From assembly GCA_036924085.1 (NCBI GenBank), contig JAVGWX010000007.1, positions 75,950,448 to 76,014,447 on the forward strand: DNA of 64,000 bases. The letters are read 5' to 3'. Origin of the DNA: Ariolimax columbianus. Lineage: Eukaryota; Mollusca; Gastropoda; Stylommatophora; Arionidae. A program made the translations under genes and the position numbers. Positions 11,341 through 22,900 of the stretch are shown in pieces; position 1 is the first letter of the stretch; each line of letters begins with the position of its first letter. The notes under the pieces were generated by a model. The model saw only the letters and a list, made by a program, of their open reading frames with translations. It was not told the origin of the DNA and ran no database searches.

Positions 11341-12145
11341 AAGCCACTATAAGGCTCTGGGTTGGTTGGCCAGCAACACTACTCTGCCTTCCCCTGACTG
11401 TCAGGTTAGCAGAGGCACCGGTTGATTGGGTGGGTACCTTCGAGGCTGAAGTCCCGGCACCGCTCCTCCCCGGTTGTGACTGAAAGGAGCGATACCATAG
11501 CGTTAGTTTGGATTGTCTCATGATCATAACCCGTAAGTGCGTGTGTGCCCTAATCTTCCCTGGTATGTGCGCCTTAGCTGACACACTTCGTCTTCGGCAG
11601 GCCAGGCTGTGTGTTACCTTCAGGGCCACCTCCCGTAACCTCTTCATCTCCCGATAATACCTGCGAGGCAGCAGGTTGGTTTGTTTGCCACGATGTCCTT
11701 CCTCGGTGGCTAGAACTTATAGCGGCTCTTACTCTCTTGATTGATATACCAATATTAGAACTCATGTGGTATTTCAGTGGTGACAGCAGTGCCGCCTGTT
11801 GTCCCGTCCTGTTAGAATATACCGCGTTTGGTCCGCGACTGCTCATTCGTCCAATAATTGAATAATTTCGCAGCTGACTCCACATTTCTGTGGGTCGTTC
11901 CACAATCCGCCACCCTGGTTGGGGTCGGTCACCCTTGTCTTCCAGTACAGATGGTATAACGTAAAACTTACAACAGTGCGCCCTGAAAAGGACGTAAAAT
12001 GACGGGTTGCAGTAGCTTTCCTCACATACCGAGCGTGCTGATGAATGTTGACCGGGGTCCTCAAGAGGGTTGTGCTATGCTTGGTTTCATCTAGGTGTCG
12101 CTCACTACTACGGGAATCACGGGGATCTCTCACCGTGTTAGCCAG
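11341..12145 (-). mobile_element. Probable 5' region / ORF1 remnant of the adjacent LINE
   Basis: This GC-richer block lies directly upstream (minus sense) of the endonuclease start. It carries overlapping minus frames of 96-119 codons without a recognisable domain. Its position suggests the LINE 5' UTR or a decayed ORF1. Confidence 0.35.
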
Positions 12146-12149
12146 ACTG

Positions 12150-12290
12150 CCATGAAAACAGCTAATTTCCAGGCAGGGCTACGAAGAAGCCGAGTTGAGG
12201 GTCTTGGCCAGTATGGTTTGCGTGACCCTGACTAACATGTCTGATCAGTATGGTGTTCCTGACCAGACGTTAGTCTTCCTCCAAAACTTT
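12150..12290 (+). repeat. Relative of the (GAA)-tailed SINE family, arm 1 of inverted pair
   Basis: The plus strand has GAGGGTCTTGGCCAGTATGG and GACCCTGACTAACATGTCTG, then GACGTTAGTCTTCCTCC. The reverse complement of 13669-13757 carries the same words in the same order. The first part also resembles the GAAGGGTCTTGGCAGCTATG block of the SINE at 47.5 kb and 57.2 kb. Confidence 0.5.
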
Positions 12291-12640
12291 GATTATAAAC
12301 CAATAAACAAACTTTACTGCCCATTTTGGAGAAATGTATGGTGCACACAATTATCATAAAACGCATTTAGAAAATCTCAGGTTGATGTTGTTGTCAAAGC
12401 TACTCGTAGGGAGTTACTGCCCCTTGACATTTCTCTTCTTGCATACAGGGACGTACTGAAGAAAGTGGAACTATGTCCCCCTTGCTGTAATGCAATGCCA
12501 GGATATGTGGATATAATGTCGATTCACGCCTTGCTGGCTATGTTCCTGATCACAGAGTTTCCAAAGGCAAGTCGTGGACATAACGTTAATATGTTGCACC
12601 TGACCTTGATGTTAACCTTCCCTCCCGGGAATCCACAGTC
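12291..12640. other. No gene recognised
   Basis: A 60-codon plus-strand frame at 12465-12647 has no recognisable motif. Nothing else is seen. Confidence 0.5.
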
Positions 12641-12642
12641 AA

Positions 12643-12790
12643 GGTGAAACTCGTAAGTTGGGGATCCTCAGTCTAAGTCGTAAGTTGGGGATCCTCAGTC
12701 TAAGTTAAACTCGTAAGTTGGGGATCCTCAGTCTAAGTGAAACTCGTAAGTTGGGGATCCTCAGTCTAAGTAAAACTTGTAAATTGGTAC
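12643..12790. repeat. Tandem repeat, about 4.5 copies of a 27-34-bp unit
   Basis: The unit core CGTAAGTTGGGGATCCTCAG then TCTAAGT is repeated; copies differ by presence or absence of a GAAACT/TAAACT spacer. The last copy decays into CTTGTAAATTGG. Confidence 0.9.
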
Positions 12791-13660
12791 CGATAATGAA
12801 AAAGTAATCCAATAACAGACACTGCTGTCGGGAAGGAAGTGTTAAAGACGTTATTGTACTAGGCCTCAACTGTTTTTATAAGGTTGTGACATTCAGAAAC
12901 TAGATTTCTTCAAAGATATATACATAAGGCTTTGTTTCACAGTTCGATAAAATAACATGCATAAGGTTTTTGTTTAAAGTTTTTCTAGCACTGATTGTAG
13001 GTGGTCCTGTGCCGCGATATAATTGGCAAACTCAAGTTGCACATGTGAAGTTATTGGTGCGTAACTTACTTTTGTTGGCTTGTGACTGCTCTCTAAGTGA
13101 GATTCAATCTCTTAGTGAATTCGCATTCAAATGCAAGAATGTCCAATAGGTGCTGTACTTTAGGCATAAAGCATACCAAACAGATAACAGAAGTAAGGTA
13201 ACAAACTGTCATGTAAGAACCAACATAAAAATATATTTAAATGCTTGAATACAGTCAAAGTGTGTGGTGAAAAGAAGGAGGGTGGAGTTGTGTTTGTGCA
13301 ACTTCTGCTCTTTCAATGACTGCATCATGGTAGAACAGTCTGAAAGTCGTTCAGTTCCTAACTCCTCTGCTCCGTTTCATTTGTCCCTACATTTATTAAG
13401 CACGTAAACATGTGTTTAGAGAGGAGGTTATAAAGAAACCTTGAAGCAATAAGCCTATGTTTTTATTGGCTGTTATAAAAGCTAACAGTGTTTAGAGCAA
13501 AATGTAAGACAAATAGGAAGGCAACAAGGAGCAAAAATTGTAATTGTATTTACAATAAATTTTTAAGTACATGTTCTAAATACGCTTACATTTTACATCC
13601 ATCAACATTAATTCTTTGACTGCGTGGGTCAACATGTGGTAACAATTATGTCTGTTACTT
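12791..13660. other. No gene recognised
   Basis: AT-rich intergenic sequence without any coding or repeat signal I can support. Confidence 0.5.
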
Positions 13661-13757
13661 TTCCATTTGGAGAGGAAGACTAACGTCTGGTCAGGCAAAG
13701 TATACTGATCAGACATGTTAGTCAGGGTCAGGCAAAATGTACTGGCCAATACCCTCA
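13661..13757 (-). repeat. Arm 2 of inverted pair with 12.2 kb
   Basis: The reverse complement matches 12195-12283 over about 90 bp, about 1.4 kb away in inverted orientation. See the entry at 12150. Confidence 0.55.
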
Positions 13758-13778
13758 CCTCGACTTCATCTATTTATT

Positions 13779-13821
13779 ATATATATATATATATATTAAT
13801 ATATATATATATATATATATA
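13779..13821. repeat. (AT)n microsatellite
   Basis: An alternating AT tract with one central interruption; self-complementary and likely to be length-variable. Confidence 0.95.
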
Positions 13822-13844
13822 AACGGTTTTTGATATCTTGCTCC

Positions 13845-14035
13845 TGAACATGTACTTCAAGAATGCCCGGCCCACGAAGAATTTAGATGCCAGACAAGGC
13901 CAGATAGAGCAGAACTGGGCCAAAAGCTATGGGGTCACCGCTCAGACCTGGAAGGGATTGGGGACTTAATCTTGATGATAGTACTCGAGATTTAGCATGA
14001 TCAGAAAACCCTAACGCAGAAGAAGAAAAATATAT
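13845..14035 (+). mobile_element. RNase H LINE, C-terminus and A-rich GAA tail
   Basis: This reads ECPAHEEFRCQTRPDRAELG, KLWGHRSDLEGIGDL, and ends in CAGAAGAAGAAAAA. It is a relative of the fragment at 5.4-5.6 kb, 5' truncated to under 200 bp. Confidence 0.6.
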
Positions 14036-14294
14036 CTTGCTCTCCTAATAGATTTGTCAACGTTCTTGTTTCATAGGTAATCTAAATGAATATATGGAAT
14101 TCCTCTTGTAAGTCTTGGTCAGTTCTTTGTCTGTCATATATAAAGCTACTTTCCGTCATTAGTTTTGAATTTGTTTACTGTCTTAAATTATTTTGACTGA
14201 CAGCAAATGAGGTGCAAACAGGAGTAAGCTGGTCTCGCCTTTCCTGTTTTTTGTTAACTATAGATTTGAAGATTTGATAATGAAGACATCAATT

Positions 14295-14342
14295 GAGGGG
14301 TGGGGGTGGTGGTGGGGTGGGGGTGGGGGGGTGGGGGGTTGG
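14295..14342 (+). repeat. G-rich low-complexity tract
   Basis: Runs of three to seven G separated by single T or GT on the plus strand. The spacing could form a G-quadruplex. Confidence 0.85.
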
Positions 14343-14374
14343 TATTCAGTGGACACTATCGTCACAATTGTAGG

Positions 14375-14825
14375 ACCTGGACTACGCAGATTATCTGGTA
14401 CTTTTGTCACACAGTCATAGTCAAATGCAAAGAGAAACTTGATAGAGTGAAAGAACAATCAGCCAAATTGGGACTAAATATGAACATGAAGAAAACCAAG
14501 CCTCTTAAACTCAACACAGTTAGCAAAGAACCAATCATGCTGGAGGAAGAGCCGTTGGAAGAGGTGGATACCTTTACCTATTTGGGAAGCCAAATTGGCA
14601 CATCAGGAGGTACAATTGCAGATGTAAGGAAGGACCAGAATTGGAATGACAAGAATTACATTCCTGGCACTAAATAACATATGGAGATCCAGATTTACAC
14701 CAAAGTTAGAATATTCAACGTTAGTGTCAAGTCGGTGCTGCTGTGTGAAACAGAAACATGGCCATACAACGAAGACTTCAGTCCTTCATTAACAGATACC
14801 CAAGCACTGAAAAAACCGACAGGTT
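14375..14825 (+). mobile_element. RTE-like LINE, RT motif C to C-terminal region
   Basis: Starts at LDYADYLVLLSH, where the YADD catalytic box has become YADY. It continues SAKLGLNMNMKKTK, EEPLEEVDTFTYLGSQIGTS, then NVSVKSVLLCETETW. It is truncated at both ends. Loss of the second catalytic Asp and several frameshifts make it inactive. Confidence 0.85.
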
Positions 14826-16742
14826 TTGATTGATAGATTGTTTATTTAACTGATTTGCTCACACATTTTCCACACAAGAAGTGCTACAAAAACTAAATGT
14901 CACAAAGAAACCAAATAACCATGGAAACGTTTTTTTCCAATCTATTTCTTCATATTTCTAAGTCTTACTTTCTTCATAGCGTTGAAAGTGAAGGCCACAC
15001 TCTTCTGCCTATAAAAGTGCATGTATTAAAAACTGCACTTGTAGTATTCAATTACCTGCATTATTTATGTTATTTGCTCCAGTTTAGGGTTTAAGCTAAT
15101 AATCTCTTTTACACTTGCACAGATTTCGCTACCTATTTCCTATTATTCTCACCAATGACTAATGTTTTGTGACCCTTTGCTGACTAAAGTGAGAATAAAT
15201 CTTTACCAAAGAAATACTTCACAGTTTTCTTGGCTTTTTAATTTGTCCATTTATGTGGGAGATTCAGATATTGCTGTATAAAAAAGGTCAAGGAAGTGCC
15301 ATAGCAGACACTGCTGTGTCTTGGGCATGTTGCTAACCGGGCAAAGCTCAATCTCTCCCAGATGAAGTTCTAGTCCATTATTGTCCATGGGTTGTCAGCA
15401 AACAGGACAAAAGGAATCAATTTTGTGAAGTTCGGTCATACGCAATGTACCCTGGAAACATGACAAAGGGCAGCTGAAATACCATTTAAAATAGCTGATG
15501 ACTGAAAAACACCACCACCAAAGCCATCAGCAAATAATCCATTTGTCATACAATACAGTAATACTTACACCTGCAATTATAATGCATTTTAATTGTCTGC
15601 CTTTATTGTTTGGGCATATGCATTTCTTTGAATGCTTAGGACAAACCTACTGTACTGATGACAAATAACCAAATTAATTAAATTTATTTGATTACCTAAT
15701 TGATTATTAAATCAATCAGTCTACCAAAATTATTATTCATTGTTCCAAACATTGAACATTAACTACAAATTAATACATGCAATTCAAATGAAATCTTGTC
15801 TTGCTTGACCAAGGTCTTGACTTCTTCGTGAAGTTCCATAAAGATAATTATTACATTTATGTTCTGTTGTTGCTGTTTATTTAGTACTGCCAAACTGTTC
15901 ACTCTATTGCAGTCAATACCAGTTGAGGAATTTGTAAGTTTCATAGTCGATAATTGCTATACACAGTGACACTGATTGTTGTGAAATGAAACGATAGTTT
16001 GCTTTCTTCTGTGGCATGTCCTGGGCATGTGAATAGTATCTCTTCTATTTTCTTGTATGGATGAGTGCAGTTGCCAGCTATGTCCATTGGCAGGGTCTAA
16101 TATATTGTATTTTTGAATCTAATGTATTGGAAGAGTGTGCCCTGTTCCATGTAATGTAGTTAATTGAAATTATGTTTCTTTTTGTGTATAATTTTGTTAA
16201 CATGGCATGTACAGCAGACACACTTACTCATTGACAGCCGTTCCTATTTATACAGACAATCCTTGACGATTAGTTCCAGCCCTGGTGACATAAGTCAAAA
16301 CTCCAAACGCTTTTTTGCTTATCAATGAATGTACTTCATTGCAATCATCGTATACGCTCATAAATGATGTGAAGAAAGCATTTATAACTGAATGAAACAT
16401 TGGGGTTCATATTTTTCTCAATTGAACTCGTTAATAATCTTATGAACTTTCTTCGCACTTTTATCTTCTATTTTGAATTAAAATTTAGGCAGTCAACAGT
16501 ATTTTATTTTTAATGACAATAAAAATAAAATAGTTGAATAAAAGTTATTGCAGGGTCCAATATGGCTAGATTCTCATAGATGTGGAATATCATAAGCCAA
16601 AATATTAGTGACCTGAGGTTTGCATGTGCTTATTATTGGAGTGTATGCAATGTTGTCTGCAGAATCTGCACCTGACTAACCAGGATCTAATTTTTGCATC
16701 TCGTTAATGTCAGGGATTTCTAGCCAAAAGTAAATACATGTT
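14826..16742. other. Intergenic / TRAF 3' flank, no gene recognised
   Basis: AT-rich sequence with no supported exon. The rightmost about 240 bp are the likely 3' UTR of the TRAF gene. Confidence 0.5.
16503..16508 (-). promoter_or_regulatory. Candidate poly(A) signal of the TRAF gene
   Basis: AATAAA on the minus strand lies about 235 bp downstream of the TRAF stop codon. Several A/T-rich alternatives are nearby, so the assignment is tentative. Confidence 0.35.
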
Positions 16743-16979
16743 TCACAGTGGCTGCAGATTTGTTGTGTCAATTACAATTTTGATAAAGAGCACATCATCC
16801 TTGATGTAGTTATTGCTTGGCCTGTCTAAAACTGTGTGTGCAACAAAGAGAGGACAGCCGCTTGCGATATTCATCTCTGTATTAAATGGCCGTCTGAAAC
16901 TCATGCTTCTTGGATCGGGGTGAAACTCATCTTCCAGGTGGCGTTTCTCAGATGACTGATCAAGTAGCATCAGAATCAC
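16743..16979 (-). CDS. TRAF3: TRAF exon 12, MATH C-terminus and stop
   Basis: 78 codons plus TGA: VILMLLDQSSEKRHLEDEFH, PDPRSMSFRRPFNTEMNIAS, GCPLFVAHTVL..NYIKDDVLF, ending DTTNLQPL. Acceptor TATTATAG. The end matches the usual TRAF3/5 C-terminus, so the protein is complete. Confidence 0.96.
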   Translation of the reverse strand: MILMLLDQSSEKRHLEDEFHPDPRSMSFRRPFNTEMNIASGCPLFVAHTVLDRPSNNYIKDDVLFIKIVIDTTNLQPL

Positions 16980-19900
16980 CTATAATATAATCATTCATTA
17001 ATATAAAGTAAAATGATACATAACTATAAACTACAAATGATACATTACTATCAGATAACAGTTATGCATTTAAAGCAAGGTAAAGCAAATGATAAAGAAA
17101 CATTTTCTCGACCTTTATCTTGAATCGTTTCAGACAAACAGTATGAGTAAGCTATGCCGTCAATCTAAATTTTATTTAAAAAAACAAGAACTGAATGCAA
17201 CAGATGTTATTAACTAGCAAAGAACTGCGTGTATGCTCATATTTATGTGCCTTCTATAATTGTATTTTCAAATGTGGATGCATCTACAGGCAGTTTGAGA
17301 TATTTTCTGCAACATATTTTTTCCCTTTTCACATTTACTGAATGTCTAGTCTCTTAAAACTTGTCTAAAATCATGACAGTTTAGGGTATTTTTTCCACAT
17401 TATCTTCAGTAATATTAAATGTGATAGTCTCATGACAATGAAAATATCCAAAAGAATTAACATAAAAAAGTAAATATTCAATCAATCAATAACCTGTCAG
17501 CTCCCTTTGGAGCATAGGTCCTCAACAAATACTCGCCAAGTTTTCCTATTATGAGCCAATTCTGTCCACGTCATATTTGCTGCCTTTACATGTGCCACTC
17601 CTCCATGAGTGTCTTGGTCTTCCTCTACCTCTCTTGCACTGTAGATTCCATAACAGAGCTTGTTTGGCAATATTATCCACTGGTTTTCGTAATGTCTGGC
17701 TTAGCCATCGCCATCGTCTCCTCCATATGTCATGATCCACTGGCATTTATCCCGTTTTCCCCATCATTTCCACATTGGTAATCTTGTCGTACCATTTCCA
17801 CCAATGTATTTTGCACATGCAACCATTGATGAGAGTCTGTACCTAAATCATAAGTGCCTGTGTTGTCCTCCATGTTTCACAGCCATATAACAGAACGGAT
17901 TTTACGTTGGAGTTGAGAATTTTTATTTTGGTTTTGGTTTTAATTTCTTTTAATTCAAAATCCCTAAACACAATGAAAGCTCTTCTCACCTTCTGTCTTA
18001 CTCTAACTGAAGATCATTTTCTGTATCTCCTAATATGTCTATATGGCTGCCAAGGTATATGAAAAACACACAATCTGAAGAAACTATTGCAATCTATTAA
18101 AAATATATCTAACTTAACTTAACTTAACGCCTTTATACTGGTTTAGAAGATTCTGCAGAGTCTGTATACAACTAGTTTAATTTCCATTCCTTGCTCTGAA
18201 AGCTGTGTGCATCCAATCTATTCCTAAATGCATTAATTGTCCATCGCTCTACTACTTCCTACAGCAATGCATTCCAAGCATTCACCACCGTCTAACTAAA
18301 CAAATATTTTCTAATATCTAATCTGGACTTTTCATTAGTTAATTTGTAGCTATGCCCTATTGTTCTTATAGGTGGTTGTATTTTGAAAAAAAATTGTGAG
18401 TCTAATGTATCCGTATCTTATAACCCTGAATTAAGTCACCTCGAATTCTTCTCTTGTCTAGAAACTGTCGGCCGGTCTTAATGTAAAAAGCATTAATTAG
18501 GCTTAGATTGGAGTAATGTGTACAGGTGTGGAGTCCTTATCATAGAGAGGATATAAACATGCGAGAAAGAATACAAAAAAGAGCGACAAAGCTGATAGTG
18601 GGATTCCATAATTATAGTTATCAGGAAAGACTCCGAAAACCGACCTACAGTGCCTAGAAGAGAGAAGAATTCATGGTGACTTAATACAGGTTTATAAGAT
18701 GATCAGAGGAATGGATAAATCAGACTACAAAAAGTTTTTTTTTAAAACTGTCACCCACAAGAACAAGAGGGCATAGCTACAAATTATCTCAAGAGAGGTC
18801 CAGATTAAATATTAGGAAATATTGTTTTAGTCAGAGAGTGGTGAATGCTTGGAATGCATTGCCACGGGAGGTAGTGAAGGAAAGGGACAGTTAATGCATT
18901 TAAGAATAAATTGAATGCACATAGCTTTTAGAGCAAGGTGATGTAAATGAAACTGGTTGTATACAGACTCTGTAGAGTCTTCTAAACCAATATAAAGACA
19001 TTAAGTTAAGTTATAATATAGCCAATGGTTTTGCTAGTTGGTTTCTTATTTCAAACAATAATTTTGAATGAATACCATCTTGACCTGAACATTTATCCAC
19101 TTTCAACCCCTCCATTTTTTTAAAAACCATTTCCTCTGTAATACAGATTGATCTTAATCTCGCTGTATCCATGTCTCGTTGGAAAACATCTGTAGTATCT
19201 TAGATCTTGGAGCAGTCTTCTTTTGTTTAGACTGTGCCAAAGTACTGATTGAATAGATTAGCTGTCTCCCTCACTTATTCTCTTTCTCACTTATTTTTTT
19301 CCTGTGCTATCAATGAGAGGACCTACTTTGTTTTTCGTTCTTTGTTTATTTCTAACATAAGAAAAGCTTTTACTATGAGTTTTGATTCTATGAGCAAGTT
19401 TTTTTTCGAAGTTTATTTTTGCTGCTTTATTCACTTTCTGAGCTCTGTTTTGCTTGTTCAAATATTTGAAATATGTTTCTTTTTATTTACCTGCCTCTCC
19501 ATATTTTTTCCATGTTTTATTTTTAGCTCTTCTACATTTAACTGCAATGACAACCTGCGAAATTTATGTCAGAATGCCAGCAAAACAACATGGCAGCAAT
19601 TGCTGTTGGGGGTGAAGCTAACTCTTCATGGACTGTCGCAGCCTATGTGAGGTGGGGTAGCCAGTTCCATTCCTTGCTATTATAGCTTTGCTGGTTATTC
19701 AATCTTTGTATTAATTAGTGTTAATATTTCTTATTGATACAATCCCATTGAAACTAGTAACATTAAGTTAAGATGGTTTCTACAGTACCTACGTATTGTG
19801 TTTACCTTGCATTGAAATGGCCATGACAAAAGAGCATCATATTCTCCGTTCATCACAACAAAGTACAGGGACATGTGTGTCCCATGGCCAATACCATCAC

Positions 19901-22900
19901 CATTCAGATAGACCCTGCCAGCCATTTTGTATCCATATCGGCTGGTGTAGAATGGCTGACTGTACAAAGACAATGTACGCCCCTCTGAAGCGTCCTTGGT
20001 TTCAAAAACAAATAAGGGTTAAATAAGGGCTAACAACCTCAAACGTTGATACAGAAACTGTTACTGAAAATTAAAATAGCAGTACTACTGTCAGGATTTT
20101 TGAGAATACTTCACACATGAGACATAGAATGCAACCTGATGAAAGCCGTCCAGTGGAAATCCGAACACATCTTAAAACATTATTTAATTATATCATTCTT
20201 ATACCTACAGCATGGCTTGACTTGAAAACAAAACTCCTACATGAAATAGGAAGACCTTGGAAACTACCATCCAATTACGCTTCTCCCTGTCACCTACAAA
20301 CTCTTTACCAAATGTATACTCGCTAGGATCTGTCACCTCCTCAAGGCCGCGCGACCACTCGAACAGGCTGGCTTTTGGCGTGCCTTCAGCACAATGGACC
20401 ACATCTCAATCTGCTACCGCCTAATTGAAATAGTGCGAGAGTTCTAAACACACCTGATCTTCATCTTTATCGATCACAAGAACGCATTTGACTCTGTAGA
20501 TCCACTCTTCGTCTGGCACTCTCTGCTGGATCAAGGCATCAATCCAAGCTATGTCAGAATTCTTGTTAACTGCTCCACAGACTGTACGACAACACTTCAG
20601 CCATTCCAAAGACCAGTAATAGTATCCGCCCAGAAAGGTGTTCGCCAGCGGGATTATATTTCACCAAGTCTCTTTTCCTCATGTCTGGACTCCATCATCA
20701 GTCAATGCAATTGGACCCCCCTTTGGCATCAACTTCTATGGCAAGCGACTTAACCACCTCCGCTTCGCAGATTACATAGCGCTCATAACAGAAACAGCCA
20801 AAGACGCCAATCAGATGGTAGCTAATCTTCACAAAGTAGGGAGAAAAGCTGGTCTCGAGATGAACACCTCCAAGACAAAAGTCATGCGTAACCGTTTCAC
20901 TACAAATGATCCAGTCATCCTCGATGGCAAGAATCTGGAGATGCTTATTGAACATACATATCGACCTAAACTCAGAACTAACAAGAAGTTGTCGCCCGGG
21001 CTGGGCAAGTTTCTCGTCCATAAAGATGACACTAGACCATACCCACGACCAGAGTCTGCGCGCCTCCCTAATCAACTCTACTGTTCTACATGCAATGTGT
21101 TATGCCACAGGAACATGGGCTCTTACAAAAGAAATGGAGTATAAACTCAGAGTGACCCAAGCCTCCCTTAAGAGAAGTAGGCTAGGCCTCATGCTCCACA
21201 ACCAACGTTTGAAAGGTCTTCACAACACTGACGTATGGCAGATGTCATTGAAGGATACAGTTACCCACACAGACAAGGCAAAGGCTTGCTGGGCTGGTCA
21301 CCTGCTTTGGAGAACTGATGACCGTTGGAGCACAGCGACAGCAGTCTGGAACCCACGAGACAGAAGACGACCACGGGGAAGACCACCTACACGCTGGTCT
21401 GACTCCCTCGAACTCAAAAACAATATCTACGATGATTCATACGGGAAACTTATCACCCAGTGGTCCGCCGTGGCCCAAGACAGAAGACAATGGAAACGAA
21501 GTTGTGACACGCAGTGGCATAACCGCCGCTGAAGAACGGGTCGTCCAGTAATCCAGTAAATTCTTGTGATATTCAATTCTACTGCAGCCTACTCAGGTCA
21601 GGTCATCCCTTAACCGGTGAGGTCGTTGGGGCACACATGAAGACATCCTCACAACTCCACGCCATCCCTCTGCCTGTGACTCTTCTGGTCGGAGACTAGT
21701 CCATTCGTGCAAGCGTCGCTATTATCTGTGCTATTCTGGCCAATACTTCACATTTTGATCCTTCATCACTGACAATCGACCCAAGTGCAGCCCACTATTT
21801 CCAGGATTCTCAAAACTCTCAAAGATGTTCATATGAACCATCTTAAAATGACATCACTTTTGTTTCAGTGTTTACCAAAGATATGACAATCATATTGACC
21901 GGGGTTGGGGTAATACGTCCAGGCATATGCTAGCTTCCCAAACACTGATCACATGACTACAAACTGATGATCTCAAACATACGACGGGTCAAGTTATACA
22001 TTGTGACCCGCAACATCATTTACACCACAAGTTGGGACTAACTTTTACTTACTTTACTTAGTCGCTCTTCTTCTACCGTGAGGTGTAGAGGTTTGCCCGA
22101 GAGAATGTCATACTGTTCTATCCGCCATCTTTTCCTGGCCTCTTTCCAATCCAGCCCTCAGTAACTTAGGGACTGTCATATGTTGTCTTCCCAACGTACT
22201 TTGGGACATAATGGGGGTTCTGCGTCCTTGACTTTTTATCTTCCATGATATCTTGGTATCCGATCTTCTTCCATTCTACAAACATGGCCAAACCACTGTA
22301 GTTGGGACTGCTCCACTCGTGTCTGCAGGGGTTGAACTTTGAGATTGCAACGTAATGTCTGGTTACGAATCTTGTCCCTTTTCGTCACATGAACCGCCTT
22401 TCTTTCTTAGGTACCTCATTTCTGAAGTTTGTAGTTGGCTTTCTTGGGCTGTGGTCATTGCCCATGACTCACATCCGTATGTCAGGACAGGCACATAGGT
22501 CGAACGGTATACATCCATCTTTGTTTTCCTCTTATTTCTCTTTTGTTTATTACATGGAAAAGTCTACCTGCTGATGCCCTTTGTGCAGCTAACTCTTCTT
22601 TGATTCCTCCCCTGCTGTCTATTACCACGCATAGATATTTGAAGTTGCTGACCTGCTCCTGTGCTCGTGTTCCCAGTGTTATCTTATGTCTATTCTCATC
22701 TCTGGCGATCACCATGGTTTTTGTTTTGCAGTTGCTAATGTGCATTTCGTCTTCAACTCTTCTTCCCAGACCTGCAAGTTGATCTAGGGATGTGCCTTGG
22801 ATTTCGTGATCAGGGCCACGTCATCTGTAAGTGCTAGTTCTGATATGTAACTTGATCTCATCTTCCAGTACCCTACTTCATACTTTGTTGTCCATTCCTT

